A stretch of 64,000 bases of DNA from Patescibacteria group bacterium (GTDB taxonomy: Bacteria; Patescibacteriota; Patescibacteriia; 2-12-FULL-60-25). Positions 27,915 through 36,687 of this stretch are shown piece by piece (positions within the stretch are counted from its first letter, which is position 1; each line of letters begins with the position of its first letter). The stretch is from the NCBI GenBank assembly GCA_029004215.1, contig JAQULH010000002.1, forward strand, positions 1 to 64,000, in the 5' to 3' direction. Both the position numbers and the translations under genes were made by a program. Below the pieces are notes generated by a model, which was not told the origin of the DNA, searched no databases, and saw only the letters and a program-made list of their open reading frames with translations.

Positions 27915-29714
27915 ATGGATGCTGTTGAAGACATAAAAACCCGCCTAGATATAGCTGATATTGTAGGCGAATATTTGCCGCTCAAGCCGGCCGGGAGCGG
28001 AAGTTTTAAGGCTAACTGCCCGTTCCACCAGGAAAAGACCCCCAGTTTTTACGTTAACCGGCCAAGGCAATCCTGGCATTGTTTTGGATGTAATATCGGC
28101 GGCGACTTGATATCTTTTGTCCAAAAAATAGAGGGCTTGGAATTTATGGAGGCTTTGGAACATTTGGCGCAAAAAGCCGGAGTCCAGTTACCAAGTTACA
28201 ATCCTGAAACGCAAAGCTTGAAGAAGAGACTCCAAGAAGTAAACGACTATGCGGCCCGGCTCATGCAGCAAGTTCTCATCAATGATGCTGATGCTGCCAT
28301 TGCTAGGCAATACGTCCAGAAGCGGGGGATAGATGATTTAACGTCTGACTTGTGGCGCCTGGGATATGCCCCACGTGATTGGCAAAAACTTGAAAAAAAG
28401 TTATACGAAAAAGGTTTTACTGCCGATGAGTTGGTTAAATCCGGCCTAGCGTCACCCAGTGACCGCGGACAGGGGATGTATTTCCGTTTCAAAGAAAGGC
28501 TTATGTTCCCGATCTGCGATGCCATGGGCCATGTTGTCGGCTTTACTGGCAGGATTCTTACTGCAGACAAAGTCGCTAAGTACGTTAACACGCCAGAAAC
28601 TCTGCTTTATAAAAAAAGTGCAGTACTTTATGGATTGGATAAGGCTAAAGGCGACATCAAGCGAGATGATCTGGCGATTATCGTCGAAGGCAACATGGAT
28701 GCACTTACCTCGCACCAATTCCAAGTCGCCAATGTAGTGGCTTCATCTGGCACAGCTCTGACCCAAGACCAACTGAACTTGCTGAAGAGATACACCAACA
28801 ATATTGCCATTGCTTTTGACATGGATCCTGCCGGGCTGATTGCCACTTTGCGCGGACTTGACCTTGCACGCCAAATGGATTTTTCCATCAAAGTCATCCG
28901 CTACGACCAAACAGTGGCCAAAGATCCCGATGAGTTGATCAGAAAAGATGTTGGGCTTTGGAAAGAAGCTGTTCGCCAAGCCAAGCCCATCATGGATTGG
29001 ATATATGTCCAAGCTTTTACCCAATTCCCACCATCAACACCCGAGGGCAAGAGGCAAATCGCCCAATTCGTGTTAAATGAATGCCGCTACCTACCAAATC
29101 CGGTTGAACGAGACGCTTGGATTGCTAAGTTGGCCCGTGACTTGGACATTGCACCGGACGCCTTAAGGCAAGCCATGTCAGCAGCCAGTAACCAGTCTTC
29201 GGTTGCCAACAAAAGATCTGTCATCCAAACTACACAGACAAAAAACCGGCCGCTCGTCGCTGAGCATAGTCCACTGACCAATGAGACTGAGTTGGAAGCC
29301 CTCTGGCTGGCGGCTGTTTTGGCTAAACCCGAGCTTTTCCATGAATTAGACGTTAACTGGGCCCATCTTCCACACGCCAACCTTTACAAGTTGCTGGTTG
29401 ACGGTTATAATTCGGCCATTCCAAACCAAACAAACGAAGCAAAGCCTTTGTTTAATAATGTTGCCCAGCTCCCAGTCCTGGAAGGGGAGCTCAAGCAACT
29501 TGTTGATTTTTTGGCCATATTGGCCGATAGCGAATTCCAGGACCAGTCAGTCGAAGCCTTAAAACACGAGCTATCAACTATTGAGGAGCGCCTCAATGGG
29601 CTAACTCTCGTCCGAAGGCAACAACAGCTAGAACAACAGATGCGCGAAGCCGAGCGGCTCGGCGATGTCGAGCGAATAAAAGCCCTGTTAGCGCAATTCA
29701 ACAACCTTCGGTAG
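27915..29714 (+). CDS. dnaG: DNA primase
   Basis: Makes RNA primers at the replication fork. 599 residues. The CHCC zinc ribbon is C35, H38, C56, C59 (CPFH...CFGC). The Toprim core has VEGNMD (about 257-262) and F-D-M-D-P-A-G (about 298-304). The C-terminal third is more divergent, as expected for the helicase-binding domain. rpoD follows, giving the classical dnaG-rpoD order of the bacterial macromolecular synthesis operon; rpsU is not adjacent. Confidence 0.97.
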   Translation: MDAVEDIKTRLDIADIVGEYLPLKPAGSGSFKANCPFHQEKTPSFYVNRPRQSWHCFGCNIGGDLISFVQKIEGLEFMEALEHLAQKAGVQLPSYNPETQSLKKRLQEVNDYAARLMQQVLINDADAAIARQYVQKRGIDDLTSDLWRLGYAPRDWQKLEKKLYEKGFTADELVKSGLASPSDRGQGMYFRFKERLMFPICDAMGHVVGFTGRILTADKVAKYVNTPETLLYKKSAVLYGLDKAKGDIKRDDLAIIVEGNMDALTSHQFQVANVVASSGTALTQDQLNLLKRYTNNIAIAFDMDPAGLIATLRGLDLARQMDFSIKVIRYDQTVAKDPDELIRKDVGLWKEAVRQAKPIMDWIYVQAFTQFPPSTPEGKRQIAQFVLNECRYLPNPVERDAWIAKLARDLDIAPDALRQAMSAASNQSSVANKRSVIQTTQTKNRPLVAEHSPLTNETELEALWLAAVLAKPELFHELDVNWAHLPHANLYKLLVDGYNSAIPNQTNEAKPLFNNVAQLPVLEGELKQLVDFLAILADSEFQDQSVEALKHELSTIEERLNGLTLVRRQQQLEQQMREAERLGDVERIKALLAQFNNLR

Positions 29715-29785
29715 CCATTCAGGCGACCGACGCTCTCCGCTTCCGCTGGACAAAAATCTTGCGATCCTGGAGTGCTAAAACACTT

Positions 29786-31093
29786 ATGCCACACACATCA
29801 CGCAAACGCCGCACAATTGGGCACTCTTTGAATAAACTGCACTCAACGCCCAAAAACAAGAAACTGGTCAATAAAAAACCAGCCGGAGGTAAGAAAGCTT
29901 ACCAGCCAACATCTTCTTCCAAGGCCAAACAAGCTCAGAAATCCAAAAAACCTCAGGCTAAACAATTCCAACAGCCTAAGACGCCTTACGTCAAAGCCCC
30001 GCCACCAACACCCGAGGCTTTGGACCGTCTTTTCGAAAAAGCTCGCACCAGGAGCTTCATGACAGAAACTGAAATCCTTTATGCTTTTTCTGACATAGAA
30101 GATTATATTCCTGTTTACGAAGCATTTATCGATCGGTTGGATGCTGCTGGTATTGCTGTGGTCGAAATGAAGGAAGGCATACTGGGACGCAAAGATGACA
30201 GGCGGGTCATCATGACCCAGATGAACAGCGCCATCCCGGAACTGGGCGTCAAAGTTGATCCGTTTGATTTGACGGCTGACCATATCCAAATTTACTTGAG
30301 AGAAATCGGCAAGATCCCCCTGCTTAAAGCTGAAGAGGAAATCGCCTTGGCCAAACGCAAGGAAAAAGGGGACAAAGAGGCCGAGAAGAAACTGATCGAG
30401 GCTAACCTGCGCCTGGTCGTCTCCATTGCCAAAAAATTCATGGGCAAATCCTTGGCGCTTTTGGATTTAATCCAAGAAGGCAACATCGGCTTATTCCGCG
30501 CCGTCAAAAAGTTCGAGTACCGTAAAGGTTACAAATTCTCGACTTATGCCACTTGGTGGATTAGGCAAGCCATTACTCGCGCCCTGGCCGACCAGTCGCG
30601 TACCATTCGCATCCCGGTCCACATGGTGGAGACCATCAATAAGTTCCAGCAAATCGAACGCCAATTGATACAGGACTTGGGACGCGAACCATTGCCTGAA
30701 GAAATCGCCGCTGAAATGGGCGAGGATGTTGACAAGGTCCGCCATATCATCAAAATTTCACAAGATACTGTTTCACTCGAAACTTCAGTCGGTGAAGATG
30801 ATGAAGATTCAACTCTTGAGGACTTTATCGAAGACATCAAGAACGTCACGCCTGACCGGGCGGCTGGGCTCCAACTGCTTAAGGATTACGTCAAAGACAT
30901 TATCAAGGACCTTTCACCTCGCGAACAAAAAATTCTCGAGATGAGGTTCGGGTTGGTGGACGGAGTAAGCCACACTTTGGAAGAAGTCGGTAAAGAGTTT
31001 GACGTCACCCGCGAACGTATCCGCCAAATCGAATCAAAAGCTTTGGAAAAGATCCAGCAGCATCCGCTCATCAAGAGACTTGCTGATTACTAA
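29786..31093 (+). CDS. rpoD: Primary sigma factor RpoD (sigma70)
   Basis: 435 residues from ATG 29786. The first about 70 residues are a Lys/Pro/Gln-rich low-complexity tail, followed by a region 1.1-like segment (about 75-140, [20 protein letters not shown]). Region 1.2 is [11 protein letters not shown], region 2 contains [10 protein letters not shown] and [13 protein letters not shown] (-10 recognition), and region 4.2 [10 protein letters not shown] (-35 recognition). This fits the TTGACA/TATAAT promoters seen in the window. A terminator follows about 20 nt after the stop. Confidence 0.97.
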   Translation: MPHTSRKRRTIGHSLNKLHSTPKNKKLVNKKPAGGKKAYQPTSSSKAKQAQKSKKPQAKQFQQPKTPYVKAPPPTPEALDRLFEKARTRSFMTETEILYAFSDIEDYIPVYEAFIDRLDAAGIAVVEMKEGILGRKDDRRVIMTQMNSAIPELGVKVDPFDLTADHIQIYLREIGKIPLLKAEEEIALAKRKEKGDKEAEKKLIEANLRLVVSIAKKFMGKSLALLDLIQEGNIGLFRAVKKFEYRKGYKFSTYATWWIRQAITRALADQSRTIRIPVHMVETINKFQQIERQLIQDLGREPLPEEIAAEMGEDVDKVRHIIKISQDTVSLETSVGEDDEDSTLEDFIEDIKNVTPDRAAGLQLLKDYVKDIIKDLSPREQKILEMRFGLVDGVSHTLEEVGKEFDVTRERIRQIESKALEKIQQHPLIKRLADY

Positions 31094-31110
31094 AGTACAA
31101 AAAATTATCC

Positions 31111-31136
31111 ACACCCGTCCATTGACGGGTGTTTTG
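31111..31136 (+). terminator. rpoD terminator
   Basis: ACACCCGTC (31111-31119), CATT loop, GACGGGTGT (31124-31132), then TTTT. The stem is a perfect 9 bp. Its right arm doubles as part of the -35 element of the next promoter. Confidence 0.85.
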
Positions 31137-31150
31137 GTCACGAGTAAAAT
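31122..31150 (+). promoter_or_regulatory. Sigma70 promoter of the long non-coding RNA
   Basis: TTGACG (31122-31127), 17-nt spacer, TAAAAT (31145-31150). Expected transcription start is about 31157, one base before the first strand of the terminal helix of the RNA. The -35 box overlaps the right arm of the rpoD terminator, so read-through and initiation may be linked. Confidence 0.8.
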
Positions 31151-31156
31151 ACGTTA

Positions 31157-31868
31157 AGCACCTTGAGATGTGTCGGACTATTTAGTGGGGAAACCCAACA
31201 TTCACAGGAGAGGATTCCTAATCGGGTTCGCAAGGACATGACAAGCGCGGTTCAACCGAGCAAGTCGCCGATAAGGGCCATTTCTGGGGATGGGAGTAAG
31301 ACTACGGTCAAACTCCTAGCAGCACTTCTGATCATTCAGAAGAGTCCGAGCTATGCAGCTCTCCAAGTAAGTGACGGCCACGAGGTTCGACGTTTGCGCA
31401 AACGCATGAAGCGGTGAAGGGAAGGCCCTTGGACGCTAGTGCAAGAGACGTAGACGTTGGGACAGGCATTTGCCGGAGTTCAATCAATGTGAGGTTGCGA
31501 CGAATAATCGGACCAAGCAGCGAGCGATCACTGGCAGAATACGACGAGTGAGGCAATGGTGCCACACACGTCAGTCTAAGGGCAGCGGAAGCTGTAGACC
31601 TTGAGAACCTGACCGCAACCTCCTTTCGGAGAACGTGGACAGGATTGCTCGAAGAGAGCGGTACATGGAAAGAGTCATCCGGCGAACCCAACTCGGGAAC
31701 GGACGGTTCTGGAAATGATGCGAGCGTAGGTCTCGCTAGCTGGAAATGAAAGTGACGCGTGTACTAAACCGACGCGTAGGCTACAGGCCCAGATCTGCTC
31801 AACAACCCACTACGAAAGGTGCAACCACTCCTCACAGCGCACGTGTCCTCCACGGCGCTAATTTTTTT
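31157..31868 (+). ncRNA. Long structured non-coding RNA, family not recognised
   Basis: A transcription unit of about 710 nt with promoter and terminator but no convincing protein. Long-range helices are perfect: GCACCTT 31158-31164 with AAGGTGC 31816-31822 (closes the molecule); GGGTTCGC 31224-31231 with GCGAACCC 31682-31689; AAGGGCC 31273-31279 with GGCCCTT 31424-31430; GAGGTTGCG 31491-31499 with CGCAACCTC 31614-31622. Local hairpins include a GAAA tetraloop at 31186-31197, 31325-31342 (7 bp), 31348-31361, 31391-31404, 31583-31594, 31720-31736 and 31755-31777. The four long helices nest without conflict. It lies just upstream of tRNA-Asn. Conserved motifs of RNase P RNA, tmRNA, SRP RNA and group I/II introns are not visible. 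Large ornate RNAs such as GOLLD or ROOL, also often near tRNA genes, are the closest class in general character; identity untested. Confidence 0.8.
31836..31868 (+). terminator. Terminator of the long non-coding RNA
   Basis: AGCGC, bulged A, CGTG, loop TCCTC, CACG, GCGCT (31836-31859), followed by AATTTTTTT. Confidence 0.88.
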
Positions 31869-31892
31869 GCTAAAAAAGCACGAATAACCCTC

Positions 31893-31921
31893 TTGCCAAG
31901 CCAAAAAGGGTCATATATAAT
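31893..31921 (+). promoter_or_regulatory. Sigma70 promoter of tRNA-Asn
   Basis: TTGCCA (31893-31898), 17-nt spacer, TATAAT (31916-31921). The tRNA begins 15 nt downstream, and it is separate from the upstream RNA's promoter. Confidence 0.85.
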
Positions 31922-31935
31922 CCTTTCGCAATCTT

Positions 31936-32010
31936 TCCGAGGTAGCTCAGCGGTAGAGCAGAGGACTGTTAATCCTTTGGTCGTGGGTTCGATCCCCACC
32001 CTCGGAGCCA
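31936..32010 (+). tRNA. tRNA-Asn (anticodon GUU), CCA encoded
   Basis: Full cloverleaf: acceptor TCCGAGG with CCTCGGA (7 bp), D-stem GCTC/GAGC, anticodon loop CTGTTAA giving anticodon GTT, T-arm GTGGG-TTCGATC-CCCAC, discriminator G and templated CCA at 32008-32010. Its own promoter and terminator make it a single-gene unit. Confidence 0.97.
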
Positions 32011-32020
32011 CGTAAAACAA

Positions 32021-32039
32021 CCCGCGCAAGCGGGTTTTT
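32021..32039 (+). terminator. Terminator of tRNA-Asn
   Basis: CCCGC, GCAA loop, GCGGG then TTTTT. Confidence 0.9.
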
Positions 32040-32090
32040 GCGTGGCAGAGGGAAACGAGTAAACTAGCCGCTCGAGACTCCCTTTATTGA

Positions 32091-32119
32091 TTGACAATAT
32101 ACGAACATTATGCTAAAGA
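32091..32119 (+). promoter_or_regulatory. Sigma70 promoter of the gene at 32159
   Basis: TTGACA (32091-32096), 17-nt spacer, TAAAGA (32114-32119); leader of about 33 nt with a strong Shine-Dalgarno. Confidence 0.75.
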
Positions 32120-32158
32120 GGCTTATGTTCGTTTCATCTCCAAACAGGAGGAATCGCG

Positions 32159-32671
32159 ATGAAAAAACCAAGAGAAACCGTCAGCCGACTCAGCGACGTG
32201 GAGCGCCAGTTGGCAGAGGCCGAGAAGACTTTCGAGGCTCTAAAAAAACTCGACATCCCGCAAGCTTGCGGCGAGACCCGAGCACTGGTCAAAAAATACT
32301 CGGAAGTAGATGACCTTCTGAATGAAAAGAAGACCGAATTTCTCATCCAGCTTTGCTTCACCCTGGAGCACATGGGAAAAAAACTTATGATTGAATCCCA
32401 CGAGATGGATGTTGAGGTTAAGGAAGGGGGCATCGGAGTCAGAAGGCGCGGTGTTGACTTTCTCACATATCCTGGTTTTCCCGAACTCGTGCGCGACCCA
32501 AACTTCCCCTTCACGCGCGTTTGCGAAACCATCATGAGGTGGATCGAGGCCTTCGCCCGTCAATCCCCGAGTACGCACAACGCAGACCTGGAGTTCCTCC
32601 AAAAATCTCTGGCTAAGATGCACCGGATCGCGAAAGACCTGGAGCCTAACTCGAATGCCGCTGGCGACTGA
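32159..32671 (+). CDS. Helical cytoplasmic protein, unknown
   Basis: 170 residues without signal peptide or membrane segment. Mostly helical and charged, with a coiled-coil-like first 50 residues (VERQLAEAEKTFEALKKL) and a central beta-like stretch (KLMIESHEMDVEVKEGGIGVRRRG, split around residues 75-98). Start is fixed by Shine-Dalgarno CAGGAGG about 7 nt upstream. The stop codon is inside the left half of the terminator hairpin. No family recognised. The gene stands alone between its own promoter and terminator. Confidence 0.65.
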   Translation: MKKPRETVSRLSDVERQLAEAEKTFEALKKLDIPQACGETRALVKKYSEVDDLLNEKKTEFLIQLCFTLEHMGKKLMIESHEMDVEVKEGGIGVRRRGVDFLTYPGFPELVRDPNFPFTRVCETIMRWIEAFARQSPSTHNADLEFLQKSLAKMHRIAKDLEPNSNAAGD

Positions 32672-32689
32672 AAAATCCAGCGGTTTTTT
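32658..32689 (+). terminator. Terminator overlapping the 3' end of the gene at 32159
   Basis: CCGCTGG (32658-32664) pairs with CCAGCGG (32677-32683), followed by TTTTTT. The stop codon (TGA) lies in the loop side. Confidence 0.85.
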
Positions 32690-32776
32690 AAATCTAAGTG
32701 GCCATTGATTAAATCTCTTTGTCCCATAATTTTAGGCATGCTACTATAGGTACAATATAATAATCATCTTCTTGAC

Positions 32777-33523
32777 ATGCGTTACAAATCTCTCATTCTC
32801 TCTTCGCTAATGTTCGCATCACTCACGCTCGTTGGGGTTGGATGCGGCCCAGGACCCACAAACACGACGGGCGGACCCAGCACAACAACCTCGGACGCGT
32901 GTGGTAACCCTTACTATCCTTTTAAGCCAGGGATGGCTATTACTTATCACGAAACTTCGAAGACTCTCACCGGCGCTAATTCCGATTACACGCTTCGGAC
33001 CGTCAGCGTCGCTGGCACCACGGCCACAGTCCGCGCGGAGCTCGCGAGCGGTGGATCAGCCGACATGACGGCCGATTGCGCCAGCGGTTCGGTGACAATG
33101 AAGGGATCGTCTGGCCTCGGTGCCGCCGTGCAAGGGACTACATTTAAGACAACTGTCGTTTCCTCAAGCGGTACATTTATGCCGGCGGATGTGAAGGCCG
33201 GTTCTACTTGGGACAGTTCTGAAACTATCAGGATGGATTTGACCGGCAGCTCGGCAGCCAGCATGGGCCCAATCACTGTGACCACAACAGAACAAAGCCT
33301 AGCCATTGGCAACGAGCCAGTTACGGTGCCGGCCGGAACCTTCACTGCCATGAAAGTCGAGATAAAACGTACATCGTCTTCCGCCGCTAAACTCGGCAAG
33401 ATCCCGCCGTCAACCGAAAAATCAACCGAATGGTGGGTAAAAGGCGTCGGTATGGTCAAAAGCGTGACCATTGGCCCGGATGGAACCTCGACCATCGAGG
33501 CGAAGTTAATAACCGGAAAGTAA
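32777..33523 (+). CDS. Putative lipoprotein, DUF3108/TapB-like
   Basis: 248 residues. Lipoprotein signal peptide with lipobox GVGC (Cys about 23), then a Thr/Gly/Pro-rich linker and a beta-rich domain. The final third (VPAGTFTAMKVEIKRT, about 183-198, then STEWWVKGVGMVKS, about 215-228) resembles the end of DUF3108/TapB-like beta-barrel proteins, in which F-x-x-x-x-x-x and W-x-x-x-G-V-G-x-V-K are conserved. Role in the envelope is unknown. Confidence 0.75.
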   Translation: MRYKSLILSSLMFASLTLVGVGCGPGPTNTTGGPSTTTSDACGNPYYPFKPGMAITYHETSKTLTGANSDYTLRTVSVAGTTATVRAELASGGSADMTADCASGSVTMKGSSGLGAAVQGTTFKTTVVSSSGTFMPADVKAGSTWDSSETIRMDLTGSSAASMGPITVTTTEQSLAIGNEPVTVPAGTFTAMKVEIKRTSSSAAKLGKIPPSTEKSTEWWVKGVGMVKSVTIGPDGTSTIEAKLITGK

Positions 33524-33598
33524 CAGCTGGCTCTTGTTTGATAACGAAGAGTGCCATTGATATGATAACAAATGTTAAGTATTAGTTAGTTAAACTAT

Positions 33599-34654
33599 AT
33601 GAACTTTTTTGAGAGATATAATCTCAAAACATCAAATGTCCTAAAAATAGCCGGATTGGCGCTTTTGGCCATCATTGTTTTGGTTGTCGTCTTTCGCCTG
33701 ATCGGTTCATCGTTCAATTCGGTGTTCGAAAAAACCAAAACCGTCAGCATGCCATCCCAAGGCGCACCGGCCTATGATTACGCCAACGATTCCATGGCTG
33801 CCCAAAAAGCCGGGTACGGAGGAGAAAGCGCGATTGGTTTATCAACCAGAAATATCACTGCAACTCCCAGCGTTGCTCCGATTTACGGAAACGGCGGAAC
33901 AACGGGGGATACGGCTGAAGAGTTTGAGGTGACACAATACAGCGCGACAATTGAAACGCGCCAGCTCGATAACACATGTGCGACCATCACCGGCCTGAAA
34001 GCGCGAGAAGATGTTATTTTCGAAAATTCAAGCGAGTATGACCATGGATGCAGTTTTGTCTTTAAAGTCAAACGCGACAAAGCCAGCGAAATCTTAGCTC
34101 TAATCAAGGGGCTTAATCCAAAAGATCTTTCTGAAAATACCTACACCATCAAAAAACTGGTTGATGATTTTACGGGAGAAACGGAAATATTAGAAAAAAA
34201 ATTAGCATCTGTTGATGAGACTTTGAAAAAAGCCGTCACTGCGTATGACGATGTGACCGTTTTGGCCACGCGGGTCGAAAACGTCGAAAGCCTGGCCAAG
34301 ATCATCGACAGCAAAATAAACTTAATTGAAAGGCTTACCCAAGAACGGATTAATATCAATTCCCAGCTCGAGAGATTGGGACGGTCAAAAGCAGAACAGC
34401 TTGATCGGTTGGAATATACCTATTTTCGCATTAGTGTCTCTGAGAACAAATACATTGACTGGCAAAGCCTGAAAGATTCATGGAAGACAACCATTAAACA
34501 GTTCGTGCGCGACTGCAATCAGATTGTACAGGATATTACAATCAACTTAGTTGCGCTTCTTCTCCTTGCGCTGCAATACGCAATTTACCTCTTTATCCTG
34601 CTGATTATCGTTAAATACGGCTGGCAACTTGTTAAATATATTTGGAAGAAATAA
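33599..34654 (+). CDS. DUF4349 membrane protein
   Basis: 351 residues. An N-terminal membrane anchor (about 17-37), an extracytoplasmic Ser/Gly/Thr region, and a DUF4349 core containing a coiled coil (about 190-265, FTGETEILEKKLASVDETL and the INSQLERLGRSKAEQLDRLEY segment), then C-terminal membrane helices (about 315-345). In this family the coiled coil follows a small alpha/beta domain with a conserved Cys pair (here C126 and C145 roughly). Function unknown; an envelope-sensing or scaffold role is often suggested. Confidence 0.85.
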   Translation: MNFFERYNLKTSNVLKIAGLALLAIIVLVVVFRLIGSSFNSVFEKTKTVSMPSQGAPAYDYANDSMAAQKAGYGGESAIGLSTRNITATPSVAPIYGNGGTTGDTAEEFEVTQYSATIETRQLDNTCATITGLKAREDVIFENSSEYDHGCSFVFKVKRDKASEILALIKGLNPKDLSENTYTIKKLVDDFTGETEILEKKLASVDETLKKAVTAYDDVTVLATRVENVESLAKIIDSKINLIERLTQERININSQLERLGRSKAEQLDRLEYTYFRISVSENKYIDWQSLKDSWKTTIKQFVRDCNQIVQDITINLVALLLLALQYAIYLFILLIIVKYGWQLVKYIWKK

Positions 34655-34765
34655 CTGCGCCATGACCGGGCTGTAGCGCATCGTAACGCCAAACCCTTGC
34701 TATTTTCCGCAATATGGTCTATACTTCGGCAACTCTAATAACAACCCCATAAATGCGTAAATATT

Positions 34766-35365
34766 ATGTTTAACCCCCATCGAGGCAACAGTTCAGGAGG
34801 CGGTAAGAGGTTTGGAGACAGGGGCCCCTGGGATAGGGGTTCAGGCGGCAGAGATTCTGGCCGTCCCATGATGCATGATGCAGTCTGCAGCGAGTGCGGC
34901 AAGGATTGCCAAGTGCCTTTTCGTCCGACAGGTAATCGGCCTATTTTTTGCAGCAATTGTTTCAAAAGGGACGAGGATGGCGGAGCGCCAAGTTACGGCG
35001 GAGGCAGGTCAGAAAGGCCAATGTTTGAGGAAAAGCGCATGTTTAAGGCAGTTTGCGACAAATGCGGAGTTGACTGCGAAGTGCCTTTCAAACCGAACGG
35101 CTCAAAGCCCATCTATTGCCGCCCCTGCATGGGCAAGGATGGCCCTCCGATGAAGAGCAACAGCTTTGAAAATAAGGGCATTGACCAGAATAAAGAACAA
35201 TTTAAGGCTATAAACGCCAAGCTGGATGCCATCTTGAAGATTTTGGCTCCTGCTGCTCCTGTTGAGACAGCCAAACCAGCCAAAGTTGAAGCTGACATTG
35301 AAGCTCCTAAGAAGGTTGAAAAGAAAAAGGTTGCACCTAAAAAGAAGAAGGCTGAAAAAGCTTAA
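34766..35365 (+). CDS. Protein with two CxxC-x17-CxxC zinc modules
   Basis: 199 residues. A Gly/Arg-rich N-terminus leads to two copies of a small zinc-binding unit: C41, C44, C62, C65 and about C96, C99, C117, C120, each with exactly 17 residues between the CxxC pairs and shared words V-P-F, [RK]-P, G and F/Y-C-x-x-C. The second half is an Ala/Lys/Pro-rich, probably disordered tail (KKVEKKKVAPKKKKAEKA). The CxxC-x17-CxxC family is common in Patescibacteria. Role probably nucleic-acid related, inferred from the zinc modules and basic tail. Confidence 0.85.
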   Translation: MFNPHRGNSSGGGKRFGDRGPWDRGSGGRDSGRPMMHDAVCSECGKDCQVPFRPTGNRPIFCSNCFKRDEDGGAPSYGGGRSERPMFEEKRMFKAVCDKCGVDCEVPFKPNGSKPIYCRPCMGKDGPPMKSNSFENKGIDQNKEQFKAINAKLDAILKILAPAAPVETAKPAKVEADIEAPKKVEKKKVAPKKKKAEKA

Positions 35366-35397
35366 AATCACAAAAGTGGATAAGAAAGGCTTGCCCC

Positions 35398-35426
35398 TTG
35401 ACTTTTTAGCCAAATTAGTGTATTCT
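35398..35426 (+). promoter_or_regulatory. Sigma70 promoter of the cold-shock gene
   Basis: TTGACT (35398-35403), 17-nt spacer, TATTCT (35421-35426). Predicts an about 85-nt untranslated leader before ATG 35518, of the kind used for thermosensing in cold-shock mRNAs. Confidence 0.75.
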
Positions 35427-35517
35427 GTTAGGGCAAAAAGAGCCTTAGCGTAGAAATTAGTCGATTTTACGCAAATAGCCGTTATTTGCTGTAAACTCAT
35501 TCATTATCGTATATCCT

Positions 35518-35715
35518 ATGCAAGGAACGATTAAAAGCTTGACCGACAAGGGTTTTGGTTTCATCTCCCAAGAAGGTCAGGACAAAGATCTGTTTTTTCA
35601 CCAGACTGCGCTCGTCGGCGTTTTGTTCGACGAACTCAAGGTCGGTGATACAGTGACCTTCGAAACGGAGCAATCCGAAAAGGGTCCTCGCGCCACTAAC
35701 GTGCAACGCGTCTAA
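35518..35715 (+). CDS. Cold-shock domain protein
   Basis: 65 residues, typical CspA length. RNP1 KGFGFI at about 11-16 and RNP2 DLFFH at about 24-28 are the single-stranded nucleic-acid binding motifs of the OB-fold. Acts as an RNA chaperone. Preceded by a long leader and followed by a strong terminator, so monocistronic. Confidence 0.96.
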   Translation: MQGTIKSLTDKGFGFISQEGQDKDLFFHQTALVGVLFDELKVGDTVTFETEQSEKGPRATNVQRV

Positions 35716-35738
35716 TTGTCTAACGACAAATAGTAGAA

Positions 35739-35770
35739 AACCATCCCGCAGCATTGCGGGATGGTTTTTT
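35739..35770 (+). terminator. Terminator of the cold-shock gene
   Basis: AACCATCCCGCA (35739-35750), GCAT loop, TGCGGGATGGTT (35755-35766), then TTTT. A perfect 12-bp stem. Confidence 0.95.
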
Positions 35771-35779
35771 GATAGACAC

Positions 35780-35832
35780 TTGACACCTTTGTTAGAAATA
35801 TGTAACATGTGGATAATGTTAATTATTTCTAA
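35780..35832 (+). promoter_or_regulatory. Promoter with large overlapping operator before the DUF2178/XRE pair
   Basis: TTGACA (35780-35785), 17-nt spacer, TAACAT (35803-35808). An inverted repeat covers the -10 region: left arm TTAGAAATATGTAACAT (35792-35808), 7-nt spacer GTGGATA, right arm ATGTTAATTATTTCTAA (35816-35832), matching at about 15 of 17 positions. Its location over the promoter suggests autorepression by the XRE protein encoded downstream. Confidence 0.8.
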
Positions 35833-35840
35833 CTTTGCAT

Positions 35841-36389
35841 ATGAACCTCAAAACCTTCACGACAATTAAATTGGTTGCGGTTATCATCATTGCCGCGGCT
35901 TGTAGCTTGACCGTCAGCATAAATAATTACCTGATAGCCCTGATCGCCGTTATCCTCGGATCTTTGTTTGTGCTTTTAATGCGCAATCGGGTTAAAGAAA
36001 TAATGGCTGATGAACGCGATTATGAAATTGGCGGCAAGGCGGCCCGTTATGCCATGCAAATCTATAGTTGGATTGCGGTCGTCGCCATGTTCCTGCTTTT
36101 ATGGCAAAAGAACCTGAATCCCAGCTATGAGCCGATTGCTTACACGCTGGCTTATTCGACGTGTCTGCTCTTGATCACGTATTCCCTGATGTTCAAGTAT
36201 TTCTCAAAATATTCTTTAGATAAAAAGAAGACCCTCTATTCAGTTATCGCAGTTATCATCTTTCTGGTGATTTTAATCGGCGGAGTCAGGCTTTTTAGCG
36301 GCGAAGATGACTGGATCTGCTCCCAGGGCCAATGGGTTAAACATGGCAACCCATCATTCCCGGCACCAAGCACTGAGTGCCATAAATAA
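35841..36389 (+). CDS. DUF2178 membrane protein
   Basis: 182 residues from ATG 35841. Four hydrophobic segments (about 9-24, 28-46, 72-88 and 95-112), then a further helix near 130-150 and a Cys-containing tail ([12 protein letters not shown]). A conserved cytosolic loop [13 protein letters not shown] is the DUF2178 landmark, a family usually next to a small HTH regulator. The XRE gene starts 2 nt after its stop, so the pair acts as one unit. Possibly a sensor that holds the regulator at the membrane. Confidence 0.8.
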   Translation: MNLKTFTTIKLVAVIIIAAACSLTVSINNYLIALIAVILGSLFVLLMRNRVKEIMADERDYEIGGKAARYAMQIYSWIAVVAMFLLLWQKNLNPSYEPIAYTLAYSTCLLLITYSLMFKYFSKYSLDKKKTLYSVIAVIIFLVILIGGVRLFSGEDDWICSQGQWVKHGNPSFPAPSTECHK

Positions 36390-36391
36390 TT

Positions 36392-36583
36392 ATGAAAAAC
36401 CGCATTAAAGAATACCGGGTAGAAACTGGCATGACCCAGGAAGATCTGGCTAAAAAAGCGGGCGTCAGAAGGGAAACTATCGTTTTTCTGGAGCAGGGAA
36501 AATACAACCCTTCTTTGGTCTTGGCCAACGATGTAGCCAAGGCCCTAAAAGCTAAAATCGACGATATTTTCTTGCTTAATTAA
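36392..36583 (+). CDS. XRE-family transcriptional regulator
   Basis: 63 residues, essentially one helix-turn-helix: I-K-E-Y-R (helix 1), [17 protein letters not shown] (helices 2-3), then EQGKYNPSL. The N-P-S-L motif is typical of the YozG/HipB-like small regulators paired with DUF2178. Likely a dimer that binds the operator at 35792-35832. Confidence 0.9.
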   Translation: MKNRIKEYRVETGMTQEDLAKKAGVRRETIVFLEQGKYNPSLVLANDVAKALKAKIDDIFLLN

Positions 36584-36619
36584 GGTTTGACATCCTTATA
36601 TATAAGCCTTAACCTTTGG

Positions 36620-36687
36620 CCGTGGTATCCGTGATACGCACGGGTATTTTACATTGACAAGTGAACTAACGCTGGCAAACCAGCGTT
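36620..36687 (+). promoter_or_regulatory. Two-hairpin leader upstream of purL
   Basis: First hairpin: CCGTG, GTATC, CGT, GATAC, (G), CACGG (36620-36643), followed by a T-containing gtatttta. Second: AACGCTGG, CAAA, CCAGCGTT (36668-36687), ending about 10 nt before the Shine-Dalgarno AGAGGAGG. A 12-bp palindrome CTTATATATAAG lies at 36596-36607. The arrangement could be an attenuator or a translation-control leader for purine synthesis; no known purine riboswitch motif is visible. Confidence 0.5.

Noticed and set aside
31163-31417. Open reading frames inside the 31.16-31.87 kb region
   Set aside because: They have no Shine-Dalgarno or family similarity, cover both strands, and lie across conserved-looking RNA helices; an RNA gene explains the region better.
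31157-31868. The long RNA as RNase P RNA, tmRNA, SRP RNA or a self-splicing intron
   Set aside because: The RNase P P4 blocks, the tmRNA tRNA-like ends, the SRP apical loop and the group I/II catalytic core (including a group II domain V) could not be found; a promoter-to-terminator unit also argues against an intron.
31746-32015. Open frame running through tRNA-Asn
   Set aside because: It covers a clear tRNA with promoter and terminator, so the frame is incidental.
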